A stretch of 64,000 nt of DNA, from positions 42,101,250 through 42,165,249 of the forward strand of contig OX439051.1 in the NCBI GenBank assembly GCA_949317995.1. Direction: 5' to 3'. The translations under genes and the position numbers were made by a program. This document shows positions 11,834 to 23,568 of the stretch, piece by piece. The notes below the pieces were generated by a model. That model worked only from the letters and a program-made list of their open reading frames with translations. It did no database searches and was not told where the DNA came from. Positions within the stretch are counted from its first letter, which is position 1. Each line of letters begins with the position of its first letter. The DNA comes from Acholoe squamosa. Its lineage: Eukaryota; Annelida; Polychaeta; Phyllodocida; Polynoidae.

Positions 11834-12234
11834 AATGGGGAAATTTAGGGGAAATTTTTGTTTGTTAATTTTAACACTTAAAAAACTATAAAACATCACA
11901 TTTGATACCATACATATATTTTCTTTGCCAACTGTAATGGATCAATAATTGTAATCATGCTTCAGGACATAGTGTTTTCAGTAAGCAGCCTTTTTCATCA
12001 TAAGGCCCCCCACATGCAAAAAGTACGAAAATAATCTATGTTGTGGACATTTTTCTTTAATTAGTTCTAGAAATCCTAAAAAAGTCAAAAAAGTTAGTAA
12101 AAACTGATTTTTAAATGTACTATGGCACATAAACTTCCCTGGACAGCAGTTCCCTACTTAACATGGAATGTGCCAGGGGTAATAGTGATAAATATTTTGG
12201 GAAGCAGGGAGTGGGAGAAACCTATGGAATTGGC
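11834..12234. other. No gene; likely 3' untranslated region of the next LINE
   Basis: AT-rich, with no ORF of note. It follows the stop of the minus-strand LINE ORF2 and could hold its 3' untranslated region, but no tail or target duplication was found. Confidence 0.3.
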
Positions 12235-15080
12235 CTACACAGACAACATCTCATTTATTTTCTTCTTGAAAACCATGGGGGACTCAATGCACCTAATATT
12301 TGTTGGTAGGCTATTCCATTTTTGACTTACTCTGTGGGTATAGGATTGTCTGGCTTTGGTTAATCTAGGCCAGCTAGTTTTCACAAGCTTGGCATCATGA
12401 TTTCTGGTATTTATATTTCTGGTGTCAATGTTTTCAGGTTTTTGGGTATATTTGAAGGCAGCCAAGCATAGTGCAGATTCCCATCTTTTACTAAGGGCAT
12501 TAATATTACTAACTTCTCTGATGTATTCAATTTTTTCATGTCTTATGGGATAATAGCATACTTTTAAGGTACGTTTAAGACTGCTTTCTAGCCTCTCCCA
12601 TCCAGTCATATAGACTTTACCATAGATTATTTGGGCATATTCAATGATAGGGAGAATCATAGATACCAATATGTCCCTTGCAGCCTTTTGCGTAATATAA
12701 TGCCTTAATTTGGTCATTAAATAGGTTTTATAAGACATACTGTTATAAATAACTTTGGTATGATTTTTAAAACTTAGTTCAGCATCAAGTTCCAAGCCAA
12801 GGTATCTATAGTATTGGTTGGTTGTTAATTGACATATCTATTTCTCTGTGTTTTTTCAACCTGGGGTTGGTGCCATATATTACATATTTCGTTTTTTTAA
12901 TATTTAAAGATAGCTTATTTTTTTTACACCAGTTTGCTACGTTCTCCAAGTCTTCGTTCATGGCTGCTATTATGTCAGGTGTGGGCTCTTTGTAGGTATG
13001 GAATAAAGCCGTATCATCAGCATATAATTGAGATTCCATAAACTGTAGTGAGGTATCGAGGTCATTTATATATATTAAAAACAATAGGGGTCCTAGGATA
13101 GAACCTTGAGGTACTCCACATATAATTCCTAGTTTGGAGGAACAAGTACCATTTACCTTGGTAGTCTGTGTTCTATTGGATAGATATGATTTAAACCAAC
13201 GAAGACTGGCTTCATCAAGTCCAATCTTCTTCAGTTTCTCGAGAAGAATAGAGTGATTTATAGTATCAAATGCTTTAGCAAAGTCCAAGTATGTAACCAA
13301 GGTAGTCGATTGGTTTTCCATTCCATTATAAATTTCATCAGTTAAAGATTGCAGCCCAGAAATAGTTGAGTGTTCAGGCCTAAAGCCATGCTGTTTTGTA
13401 TTGAGAATATTATTTGTGTTCAAATACTTCATCAATTGATTGTGTACAATTTTTTCACATAATTTCGAGATTAAAGGGAGCATTGACATTGGTCGTAGGT
13501 TAGAAACCAGGGTGGAGTCACCTCCTTTAGGGATAGGGGTGACCATTGATTCCTTCCAAGTACAAGGAAATTTGCACGTGGTGATTGACAGGTTTATAAC
13601 ATGTTGTAGATGGGTTGGTAAGACAGTTAATGCATCTTTTAGTACTAGGGTGGAAATGTTCTTTATGTTTGATGATTTTGATAACTTTATTGCTGCAATA
13701 ATTTTCTTCACATCTCCAAGTTCAGCTGGTCTTAGGGAGAATCGGTTATGAGCTGTATAGCCAATATAAGACCACGGTTGATTCATGTTGCGGGATAGGT
13801 TAGGACCTATGTCTCTAAAATAATTATTAATAAAATCAGCAGTGTCCTCTGAGGGTATAGGTTTATTAGTATTTTGGTATATAAGTTTGATGCTGTTATC
13901 TGACGATTTGGGTTTGACAATATTTGAGATTTCTCTCCAGTAGGCCTTGGGGTTGTTTCTATAGTCCTCCAATTTCTCCTTATGATAGTTTATTTTAGCA
14001 TCCCTTATTATATATTTGGTAGTATTGCTGAGATAATTTGCAATATTTATATCATCAACATTTTTTGTACGTTTTGCTTTTTTAAGAGCTATATTTTTGT
14101 CTTGTATAAGTTGTAAGATATCATTGGTTATCCATGGTTTTTTCTTTCTGCCAAAGTTGAAGTTTTTGATAGGACATGTTATAGATAAGATAGTTTCAAT
14201 CTGTTGTATCAGTATGCCCCATGCCTCACATGCTTCTTTGGAATTCCAGAATGTATTCCAATTAGAGTTGACTAAGCCTAAGGTAAAAGTATCCTTATTA
14301 TAATTTTTATATGATCTTCCTATGAAGGAAATAGCTTCTTTGTCATCGGTCCTTGCCGCTCTGATTAGGTAAATACATAGATGGTCAGCTATATGAACAT
14401 CTAGGGTACCGCTGTCCGCTATATTATTTGAGCAGGCGCAAGCTAGATCAAGTAGAGATATATGCCCATTGGGTTCAAAATGCGTAAATTCATTAATATA
14501 TTGTTTACACCCTAGTTGGAGGATAGTATTCTTTATCAGGCGAGCCTCATCTTTTTTCTTGTTGGTTAAGTTTGCACCCAGTAGATCTACATTAAAATCT
14601 CCTAACATGAAAAATATTTTGGATATCTAGGAAGTTAGCCATTGCCAGTAGTATCTCACAAAAAGTTGTAACATCTCCACTAGGTGGTCTGTAGATATTG
14701 AAAAGAGTACATTTTTTTAGGAATGGTTTATGGAATGTTATACATTGAAGTTCAATGTCCTTATTGCTTTGGTTTAAATGTTGTAGCTCTGTGGTTGAAA
14801 AAGTAAATTCTTTCTTTAGGTACACTGCAAGTCCACCACCTGTTTGGATTGCACCTTTTTCATTTAGAGTTTTCCTGTCCCATCTCATTAGGTTATAGCC
14901 CTCTAGATTTATTTGGTCAGAGCATATTTTATCATGCAACCATGTTTCAGAGAAGGAGAGCCAATCTATGTCACAATTGTCAAATTCAGGTTGGAGTTTT
15001 AAGTAGTTACTTGTTAGACTCCTCACATTCATGTGTGCAATTGAGATTTCCCTGGTGTCAGTGAAGAATCTTTTAATCAT
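12235..15080 (-). pseudogene. LINE ORF2: AP-like endonuclease and reverse transcriptase
   Basis: Starts at the ATG at 15080. The endonuclease blocks are HMNVRSL, SETWL (catalytic E), YRPPSG, LGDFNVD and ADHLCIY. RT motif A is LDFAKAFDTINH, motif B is GVPQGSILGPLLF, and motif C is QLYADDTALF with both aspartates kept. The C-terminal part holds the usual YLG.ELD..LSF.NH block and a helical tail ending at 12235. The block wording fits the CR1/L2/Jockey group. Two frameshifts are visible: one near 14.61 kb between endonuclease halves at a T-run, and one near 12.80 kb after the palm domain. The copy is thus young enough to keep its catalytic residues but could not make the full protein. Confidence 0.9.
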
Positions 15081-16004
15081 TAGTGTCGTATACTACATAG
15101 GCCAAGTTTCCAGTACTCCCACCCCCTGCTCTAGTACAGCATAACTTAGTATGCTTATATGGTAGGTAGAATAAAGTAAAGACACTATAGGGCCCCTCAA
15201 TGGATACACCCGCCCACACCCAATACATCACATGGACCCCGCATCTAGTGCTTTCCATGTACATGTAGTGGCTTATGCTTAATTGATTCAGGAGTAGGGG
15301 ATACATCATTTCTGGATATCATACAATGGAAGAAATAGCTTGAGTCATAGAATCCTGCAATGAATTAGTTTTTAATTAACTTAACAATCAGGTATTAGTA
15401 ATAGATACGATATGTGGATATATTGTATATTCCTTTTTATATATTTGTCAATGCCAATGATATAGAAAAAGGCAGTCAAGTATGTATTAATTAAATCCAC
15501 GGTCTTAATTCTGTGTATTTGTCCAATTATAATAAATAAATATAGCGAGACAATGATACCTTATGCCATGGCGAATATTGACGACACTATAGATTAGTAC
15601 TACTTACGCCGTATTCAATGGGGGGGGTGGAATACGATCCTCGCATATTCTGCGGCGCCATTTTGAAATTTATACAGAGTTAACTAGTTTCGTATTTAGG
15701 TATGGTTATTAGAAGTTTTACGCAAAAAAGAATGATTGAAATAGTTAAATAATATGTTATGAATTGTTTAACGTATATCTTAGTGTTAGCGCCATGTTAA
15801 AAAAGAATCTATTGCCCTGTACAAGGAACATTCATATCGAAACTAAAAGTAGCGGCTAGCTCCGTATCACTTGACCTACTTCGTCGAACAAGGTGTCATG
15901 GCGGATGAAAACAAACCGGGACGAGTCTATGCCTTCAAAACCAGTAAATATTGTTGAAATCCTTTATTTAAAAGCATTTTAAACCCGTGGGCCATGGCAT
16001 AAAT
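15081..16004. other. Non-coding spacer
   Basis: No ORF of note. It contains GTATTCAATGGGGGGGGTGG near 15612 and other GTATTCA words that echo the neighbouring palindrome. No protein or RNA gene was recognised. Confidence 0.4.
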
Positions 16005-16145
16005 GCAAATGTCCACTCCCGTGAATAATTTGGCATCGTATTCACCTCGGTGAGGCTGTCCGCATTCAACTCAGCCGTATAACGGCTTCGTTGAATACGG
16101 ACAGCCTCACCTCGGTGAAATTATTCACTGGTCGTGGACATTTGC
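16005..16145. repeat. 141-bp near-perfect palindrome (MITE-like)
   Basis: The left arm from GCAAATGTCCAC pairs with the right arm ending GTGGACATTTGC. The inner arms read CACCTCGGTGAGGCTGTCCG and its reverse complement, with a short central CCGTATAACGG loop. Arms are about 65 nt with few mismatches. It is probably a small fold-back transposon inserted in the LINE spacer. No target duplication could be fixed. Confidence 0.7.
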
Positions 16146-16392
16146 TTATATATCACACTAGGTGCAAGGTGTTATGTTATTTTCCACTAGCCATGGTCAG
16201 TATGTATGCTTTGGATCAAAACGTCTAGGCCAAGTTAAGTGCTAGGGCACAGGCCAGATTATTTTAGGAAACAGTACATATGTGGTCAGATTGTGTATAT
16301 TACGAGTCATGTTCACAACTATGGACCGTATTTGACACGTAGTTAGACCACCTATGTATAATTTATTTGGAAGCTTCTGTGCATTTCCCTGA

Positions 16393-17085
16393 CTAAGTTG
16401 ATCCAGTTTCTACCAGCTTCTTAGTGTTTTTAATAACTGCTTGACAAATATAGTAGCTCCAGTACTCTGCTGTTTGAGGTAGGGTATGGATACCATCACG
16501 TAGTCTCTGGTATTTGGTTCTCTTGGAGATAGGACCTTTCGGTATATGAATAGTCTTTTGAAGCCATGGAGTTGACCAACCTTGTTCAGTGTTCATTTCT
16601 ACAATTACATGGTTGATATAAGGTATTGCTTCGTCAATTACTTGCTGCTGTTGGCTGTATTCCCCAACTGTACCGTTGTAGGCATTGATGTCTAATCCGA
16701 CTAATTCACAGATTACTATATTCTAACCTAACTCTGTAAGAGCAGCCTTAAGATTAACTAATTTATCAGTGAATACATCAACCAGAAGGCCTACTTCCAG
16801 GTAAATTGGAGAAATTCTGCCAGAGAAATGTTTAGTGGATAGATAGTTCACTCCAGCCATAATATAGGTGGCTGTGAAGTCACCGTGTATAGATAATTGA
16901 CGTATGGCTTCATCGTATATCTGTTGGAATCTAGCTCCTCCTATTGCTGCCACTACTATATGCACATGGCTCCAGCCTTTACTACGTAAGAGTTTATTTA
17001 TGGTATGTTCAAGTCCATAGCCTCTACTGTCTGTTAGAAGTAATAGCTTGAGCTTTGGTAGGAGGGCTGATTGATTCATGGTCAT
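16393..17085 (-). pseudogene. SGNH/GDSL-type esterase ORF of the LINE
   Basis: Reads from the ATG at 17085. Block I is LLLLTDSRGYG (nucleophile Ser), block II AAIGGARFQQI, block III IMAGVNYLS (GxN), and block V DGIHTL supplies the DxxH pair near the C-terminus. This matches the SGNH hydrolase fold found as the esterase domain of CR1-like LINEs. One in-frame TAG at about 16723 divides the gene into a 120-codon front part and a tail. The frame continues unchanged past it (NIVICELVGLD), so this is a single nonsense change. Its likely role is hydrolysis of lipid or acyl esters during retrotransposon membrane or RNP handling, which is unproven in the family. Confidence 0.75.
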
Positions 17086-17102
17086 ACCTTATGAGTAGGT
17101 GT

Positions 17103-17374
17103 CAGTGAATGATTTTCAGGTATATATTTCCTCCAGCCGCGTCCCAATACGCAGGAAGCTAGTGTAAAGTCTATGACGTCCAATCCGGGGCGGACGCGGT
17201 AGGCTTAAGCTTGGAGGTGGGTACGTGGAGGTAACAGTCAGTGAGTGATTTACAGGTGCATGTTTCCTCCAGCCGCGTCCAAATATGAAGGAAGCTAGTG
17301 CAAAGTCTATGACGTCCAATCTGGAGCGGATGCGGTAGGCTTAGGCTTGGAGGTGGGTGGGTGTAGGTAACAGT
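17103..17374. repeat. Two tandem 136-bp units between LINE ORFs
   Basis: Unit 1 at 17103-17238 and unit 2 at 17239-17374 begin CAGTGARTGATTT and share CCTCCAGCCGCGTCC and TCTATGACGTCCAATC, about 88% identical by eye. They lie exactly between the stop of the NADAR ORF and the start of the esterase ORF. They have no coding role of their own. Confidence 0.8.
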
Positions 17375-17435
17375 GTCTTAATTAGTGTGCTGGGGACGTT
17401 AGTAAAACCAACATATATAACCCTTAGGCTATATC

Positions 17436-18548
17436 TTATTTAGGTGCAGAGGCTTTGATCGCGTCGGCTAGTATTAGTTCTTCCCTAACCTGCATGAGTG
17501 CTTTGCCACATTCATTGCTACCTGGTGCATTTGGGTTTATTTTGTCCAGGTCTTTGAGGGTATAAGAACATCCCCATGTCTTTGATGTCGTAGCTTCATA
17601 TAGTTGCAGGTCTTTCAGGCTTTTTAGCTTGGTTGCAAGTTGTTTATTTTGGACAAATTTACATTTCTGTAATTTGAAGACTAGTTTGTATTTATCTTTG
17701 GTCCATTCGTCTGGAGGTAAAGCATTGCGAACCAGGTTTTTTTGTTCATAAGGGCAGTCTGAGGCAAGAACCTTTTGAGCTGTGTCAATGGCATTGCATA
17801 CTTTAGCCTTCAGATAGCAGTATGCCTGCTGTACACTGGAGTACTTCATACCATCATATCTAAATGTACATTTGTACATGTTGGATAGGTAGGAATGCTT
17901 GGATTGGAAGGCAATGCCTTTTCCATTATCACATTCTCTTGTCTTAGCTGCACCGAGGGATAGATCCTCGGGAAGTAGTTCCAAATTTTCAGGAACATAT
18001 TCTTTACCCTGTATAGTTATTTTACGTCTGCCATATTCCACCCTGATGTTCTTTGACTTTGCGAATGCCCCCACAGTCCTAAGGTCTTGGAGTTTACCGG
18101 CCTCTTCAAGTGTTACATCATCTGATATAGTAATACCACTACAGCCCGGTTTAGCAATGAGTGCCTTTACAGCTCTATATATTGTTCCTTTGTTTACACC
18201 CTCTTTCAGTCGGACCATAATTGGACGTGGCCTGGTTTGGTTCACTGAGGCTTGACCAAGGCGGTATGCAGCTATACAGTTATTGAACGTGTAGTTTATA
18301 TCCATATCAGAGAATAATGAACTAATCACTTGCTTCATTTCTTTACCTGTCTCTTCCTTAATTCCTCGAATAATTAAATTATTCTTTCTTTTTTCTCTTT
18401 CTTTTCTCTCTTCTTTCACCTTCAGAGAATCGATGATGGTTTTATTCACCTTGTCCGCCAATTCTAGCTCTAGGATACGGGATTTTAATTTGCCAATTTC
18501 AGTCGATACAAACACATATAGGATGCAGACTTTTTGTGCCAGTACCAA
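17436..18548 (-). CDS. LINE ORF1-like protein: coiled coil, RRM-like, NADAR
   Basis: 370 residues. Residues about 15-55 form a charged heptad-rich coil. Residues about 56-185 read like the RRM and C-terminal domain of LINE ORF1 proteins (KNNLIIRGI, AAYRLG, RPIMVRL, ITISDDV, RKITIQGKEY). Residues about 213-357 match the NADAR/YbiA domain: FQSKHSYLSNMY, YSSVQQAY.YLKA, EW at 281-282, WGCSY at 325-329, and GSNECGKALMQVRE at 343-356. NADAR enzymes cleave N-glycosidic bonds, including ADP-ribose on nucleobases and riboflavin intermediates. ORF1-type proteins bind RNA as trimers. The fusion is unbroken here. The first Met may be internal, because the coil could extend further upstream. Confidence 0.8.
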   Translation of the reverse strand: MVLAQKVCILYVFVSTEIGKLKSRILELELADKVNKTIIDSLKVKEERKEREKRKNNLIIRGIKEETGKEMKQVISSLFSDMDINYTFNNCIAAYRLGQASVNQTRPRPIMVRLKEGVNKGTIYRAVKALIAKPGCSGITISDDVTLEEAGKLQDLRTVGAFAKSKNIRVEYGRRKITIQGKEYVPENLELLPEDLSLGAAKTRECDNGKGIAFQSKHSYLSNMYKCTFRYDGMKYSSVQQAYCYLKAKVCNAIDTAQKVLASDCPYEQKNLVRNALPPDEWTKDKYKLVFKLQKCKFVQNKQLATKLKSLKDLQLYEATTSKTWGCSYTLKDLDKINPNAPGSNECGKALMQVREELILADAIKASAPK

Positions 18549-19219
18549 GTCAGGTGCTTTTTGCCATCAGAAATTTAGCCTGTGCAGTTAGGAGATACCC
18601 CGGTGTGGTATCCTACTGCAATTGGCGCCCTCTTGTGTTGGAGAGACTTTTTCTTTGTTCCTCATCTTCATCTATAAAGAGACTTTCTCATTACTCTTTG
18701 TCCTTAGTTGCAGCAGGACTTTTATAGTGGATTCATCTTTGGGAGAGTACTGGAATACTCATTGAAAATTAGAAGTGTAGTCATAATGCAGTTGGAATAT
18801 GTGCGTGTGGGAAAGAAATATTATGTTACCAGCGAAGATGAAAATTTTGTATAGATGATCATTTAGGGGGATATGTCTGGGATCTACCCGGAATCAGGAA
18901 AAGAAGAGTGGCCGAGCTGCAAAATATTGCTATGGCCTGTATTTTTCAAGAGAAGGTGGGCATTAAAACTTTGCCCAAGAAACTGAGAATGGGTATTTAC
19001 GAACACTATCAAACGTATTTTGTGGAATTCTTGAGGGTATTAGGAAACCTGAGACCCATCTGTTTTCTCTGTCAGGATTTCAAGAAACCTACCCCAGGTT
19101 GCCTTGTATGCTGCCAAAGGAGAATGGCATGTCAGATATATAGGGAACAGTCTGAGCGAGCTCTAAGGGTCGAGAATAGTGTGCTAATGCCACTGAGGCA
19201 GTCTTTAAAAGAGAATTGA
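18549..19219 (+). other. Small Cys-rich ORF, uncertain
   Basis: The only notable item is a 103-codon plus-strand ORF at 18908-19219 with five cysteines clustered at residues about 52-76 (CFLCQDF, GCLVCCQ, MAC), perhaps a metal-binding knot. No family was recognised. It may be a chance ORF. Confidence 0.2.
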
Positions 19220-19724
19220 AATGAAATCTGGTACGAATGCTGAAGTATCTGGTTATAGCATGTTCTTATTACTGTGTTCTGGGAAAGAACTGGCAACAGA
19301 CATTCAACTTTGTTAACTCTATTATACTTAAGGACAAATTGTTTTTCTACACCAGGATAGTCAAAGAATTCCCTTATAGGCGAAGCAATTAGAGTGTAAA
19401 ATATTACCTAGGAGATTCGGACCCTACTGTTCGCGTATGTATGATCAGTCATTAGACAAAAATGTAGGAGACTATGAACTTAGAAAGAACAGAACTGACT
19501 TAATGAACTGGATTACTGAGCGAGAAACTTTGTTGGAGGCCTGTGGACACATTTGTATTGAACTGTCTGTTATAAAGGTGTAATGTCCGGAGAGTATTCC
19601 AGCAGGCACCTATTGACCAGAGACTAACTACAAGGTCCGAGGATACCAAGGACCATTAAGAACTGTGAATCTATGTGAAAAAAAAATGTTTAGTGCAACA
19701 ATACAGGATCTTTTCCTCCTAAAT

Positions 19725-19930
19725 GTGTGTGTATTTCTACATCTTGCTCAGTCAAATATGTATTTCTACATCTTTCTCAATCAAATGTGTATTTCTACTT
19801 CTTTCTCAATCAAATGTGTATTTCTACATCTTTCTCAATCAAATGTGTATTTCTACATCTTTCTCAATCAAATGTGTATTTCTACATCTTTCTCAATCAA
19901 ATGTGTATTTCTGCATCAAAATGTGTATTT
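19725..19930. repeat. 29-bp minisatellite, about 7 copies
   Basis: The unit is close to AATGTGTATTTCTACATCTT plus TCTCAATCA. Because 29 is not a multiple of three, all three plus frames stay open and give similar repeated peptides, so no gene is implied. Confidence 0.85.
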
Positions 19931-20017
19931 CTGCAGCAAAGCATCCAGACAGCGTTTACTGGTGTTTAAATGAAGCACTGCGAGAAATATGTTTAGAGAC
20001 TTATAATTAGGTGTTAT

Positions 20018-20022
<5 letters not shown>

Positions 20023-20094
<72 letters not shown>

Positions 20095-20100
20095 GTGTGT
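20023..20100. repeat. (TA)n microsatellite
   Basis: Long TA run with two TACATATA interruptions, followed by TGTGTGTG. Confidence 0.95.
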
Positions 20101-20435
20101 GTATGCATTGATTACTAACCCAGGCAGGTGCCTACAAATGGGCATGTCCTATTTTTGCAGTTTGATCAGGAATCGTAGAATCCAGTCGCAATAGATGCCA
20201 TAATAATAGCATTGAAAGTTCAATCAATATAAGATCCTGATGGGTACAATGCATACTATGAGAATTGGATACGTGTGAGCACTTGCAGTAGTAAGCTAGC
20301 TAGCAAATATTATTAGATTTTATTATAATCACATAATTATGGCAACACATTGTATAAGCTAAGCAGTTGAATGTATGTATGAATTTATATATATAAAAAT
20401 ACCTAACGACGAGCATAAAAAGAATGTGAGTAAAG

Positions 20436-20439
<4 letters not shown>

Positions 20440-20491
<52 letters not shown>
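20440..20491. repeat. (TA)n microsatellite
   Basis: About 25 uninterrupted TA units. Confidence 0.95.
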
Positions 20492-20492
<1 letters not shown>

Positions 20493-23400
20493 AACGAAAA
20501 TGTGAAAAAAGAGCTGTAGTAAAAAAAAAAGAGAAAGGAAGAGTGATATATAAATCTTATCAAAAGCAAAATTTGAGACTAACAGTCATATGGTTAGGTG
20601 GAGGAAGTAGTTTCAGGGAAGGGGTATGAATAGGTCTGGTCGGAACTGATGTGAGAGGGTAATACTACATCAAGGCCCGAAGACGGACCTTGAATGTATT
20701 CGCAGGGGGCCTTGTGAGTTAGGGGGATTCTGAAAATATGGGTATGGGGGAGATAAAAGAATATAAAAAGTAAGACAAGATAATAGCAAGGATATTTTAT
20801 TTAAGACAGTGACTTGTATTATAAGTATGAGTAACGTTGATATAGGGAGCTAAAACATGGGAGACTGACATTGGTATGTAAGGATCCAGTTTTGACCAGA
20901 TCCAGTAAAGAGAATCGAAAAGTAATTCAAAAACAAGTAGGAAATAACATGTAGAAGTTAGGGGATCAGAGTCCACGGGTGATTCATAGAGAGTCAATGT
21001 GTGTAAAGAAAATCATGTCCCAGGGTGGGAGTCCAAAGTACAATCTGGTGTTTATCGCCATGGGGGTGATCAGTTATAAACAAGCAGGATACACTCCTAT
21101 AAGGTATCCAATATCATGGGGGAAGCAAGGTCCAGAAGGTGTTGGGTGAAAACAGCCGGTGCAAGGGAAGTATATAAGGCAGGTGCAGAGCCAGGCAGGG
21201 CATGAATTGTTGATGGAAAGCTGGAAGCACAGTTCATCCTGGAATCACGGGGAACATTGTATAGTCATCAGCTCACAAGGAGAAGTTATATATATTCTGG
21301 AAAAGACAGTGTCAGTCAAAACACAGTAAATGGATATAGTCTAGGGGTCTTAAGAATGTCAAAAGGAAACTAGACAGTTCTACCTGATCTTTTCCTAATC
21401 TCTACCTAGCCTCTACCTAACCAGCATCACCATGATTGAAATATAAATACTAACTTTGTTTTGGATATTAAAAAGGATGGTTCTTCCTAGCTCAACTATG
21501 AATATTTATTGGAAGTCCTTATTTGGATTACTTGAAGGAGTTGTGAAATTATGCAACACAGTATGATTAATGTTTGAAGATGTGATGAGAATTTATTCCT
21601 GAAGTGCGAATGCCAAAGTGAAGTGACTAAAGGGTGATTAGTGAAAACTCAACAAAAGTCATTGTGGATGAAATTATGTTTGTTTATTACCTTCAAAGCT
21701 TAATTGCCCGTTGTGTCTTCTTTTTCGTAGTGGGCTTGAGATTTAGACACAAGACTCTACCTCTTGACACTAGTGAATTCCCCATATGATATAGTTAATT
21801 AGTCAGAACAAGGTGGATAACTCAAAGTTGTTATTAAGTTGCGGTGGAGATTAATACCAGTTCAAATAACTACAGCAAGTACCCATCCCTCAAATCCCTC
21901 CACCCTCCTATAGCCCAATATTTTTTTCCCTAAAGGCACTTGGCTCTGCAAAGTGCATTGATGCCTCGCACACATTAATCTTGATGTCATGATGCATGAA
22001 TACATCCATGTTGAAGCTATGGGATTAATACACTTCCTAATGGTCTACACGATGCACCACTGCACTGCGGGCATGTTACCTAACACATGAAGAGCAGGCC
22101 GTCTCTATGCCTGGGTCTCTATGCAAGGATGGGCCGACTGAGTGAAAGGACTGAGGCACTGATACACAGGGGCCTGCATCAGAGTTTGGGTGAGCAATGT
22201 AGAGAGGCAGGGAAAGGCAGGCATTGGTAGATTAATGTTGTGTCCACTTTTTTGGGGGGTCATTTTGCAAAATCAGTTCTTAGCGGGGACATGGGGTCGC
22301 GATCATTTTTGTCATAGTGGTGGGAGTCGGAAAAAAATCTGCCGATCCGCCAAAATCCATCAAGCACCCCCAGCTGGCAATAAATGACTCATCCCTATAG
22401 GTAGAATAAAACAAAAACACACCTTGTTGGACAAACAGAGGCTGTAAACCCATTTGCCCCTGCTGCCCAAGGTGCCTCCATATGGCCCACTTGTTCTGTT
22501 TTTGGTTAGTATGCCAATGGAAAATATGTGGGCAGATGAGGGGAAATGGCCCTCCCTGCAGGATTTTAGTACTAGATTTGGCCACTAGGGGAGCTACAAA
22601 GGCTAGGAATGTGAAAAATAGACCAAAAATAGCTTTTATGTACTTTTTTACACAGAAAAATGTGGTTTTCTGAAAAACCTATTTCCTGGAACTTCTGGTC
22701 TATTTGGAATGTTAATGGAACGTTTTGAATTCAAAAGAAGGCCTAACTAAGGGTTTTCAAAGGTGTTGCCATGGCAACAAAAATTATATTCCAAATAAAA
22801 AAAAAATAATGTCAACCGATAGAATGATTCATGGAGATTCATACACTGAATAAAGCATAAAGATACCACTTCTAACTCCAAATCTATGCCCAAATGTATG
22901 GAAAGGAATGGTCATTTTTTGATCGATTATTTAAATCATTATGCTAATTAGATGCCTGATTTAATTAAAACAATGAATGATAGAGCTTATTGGCTGCATT
23001 GATAGAGTCATGTCATTCCATTTTCGTGAAGCAATATCTCCAAGACTAGATGGGCTATCTACAAGTGTTGTACCTCATTTTAAAGCTGATAACATCAATT
23101 TTAAATTTCATATTTAACCTCGGAGGACCCTTTCCCCTCATCTGTCCACATATCTTCTGCCTTGATTCCACATACGGTACCGATACCTGATAGTAAGTTT
23201 CTTTAGGCCACTTAAAAAAATAACCGGTTTCTCATCACTGCATGCATCAAAAAATTGGTTTTGAAGATTTTCTTTTATCTTACAGATTTTTAGTCAGAAA
23301 CATGGTTTAAAAAAAAGAAAAGTATGGGCATATTTGGAATCAAAATAAAGCTACTGATGTCAGCAGTGCAACAGCTAGAGACCGGGTGCATTTGCACAAT

Positions 23401-23562
23401 TTTCCTTCATCAGTAAGGCCACACGAAACTCCAGGTCAACGGGCGAAAAAATGTAAAAAAAATTAATAAATAAAAGCCACCATATTGTAGCTCAAGGGCA
23501 TCATACCGCCATTATATGAGATATTTTTTTGTGACTGTACTTTTAGATTCTTTGGTTTTGAG
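20492..23562. other. No gene recognised
   Basis: About 3 kb without a supported gene. It holds copy B of a dispersed repeat (listed separately) and AT-rich sequence up to the Polinton target duplication. Short ORFs show no family features. Confidence 0.5.
21934..22061. repeat. Dispersed repeat, copy B
   Basis: Near-identical to 3209-3372 but without its roughly 40-bp central hairpin. Starts GGCACTTGGCTCTGCAAAGT and runs to CACGATGCACCA. Confidence 0.6.
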
Positions 23563-23568
23563 GCTCTT

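Larger units (their letters stand above)
12235..18548 (-). mobile_element. CR1-group LINE with NADAR, esterase and endonuclease-RT ORFs
   Basis: Four minus-strand coding stretches lie in the order expected of one LINE. First is ORF1 (coiled coil, RRM-like, NADAR; 18548-17436), then an SGNH/GDSL esterase ORF (17085-16393), then endonuclease-RT (15080-12235). CR1-type LINEs with an esterase domain before the endonuclease-RT are established. The unity of the element is inference: 1.3 kb of non-coding DNA containing a 141-bp palindrome separates the esterase from ORF2, and no terminal duplication was found. Confidence 0.6.

Noticed and set aside
15590-16145. Larger transposon joining GTATTCAATG near 15612 to the palindrome
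   Set aside because: Shared words are too short and no matching ends or duplication could be found.
19725-19930. Regular repeats that could suggest a CRISPR array
   Set aside because: Units are contiguous head-to-tail with no unique spacers, in a eukaryotic setting.
19665-20010. Three overlapping ORFs with similar repeated peptides
   Set aside because: Produced by the 29-bp minisatellite staying open in all three frames; no gene evidence.
20300-20629. ORFs on both strands over the TA run
   Set aside because: Tyr/Ile repeats are translations of (TA)n.
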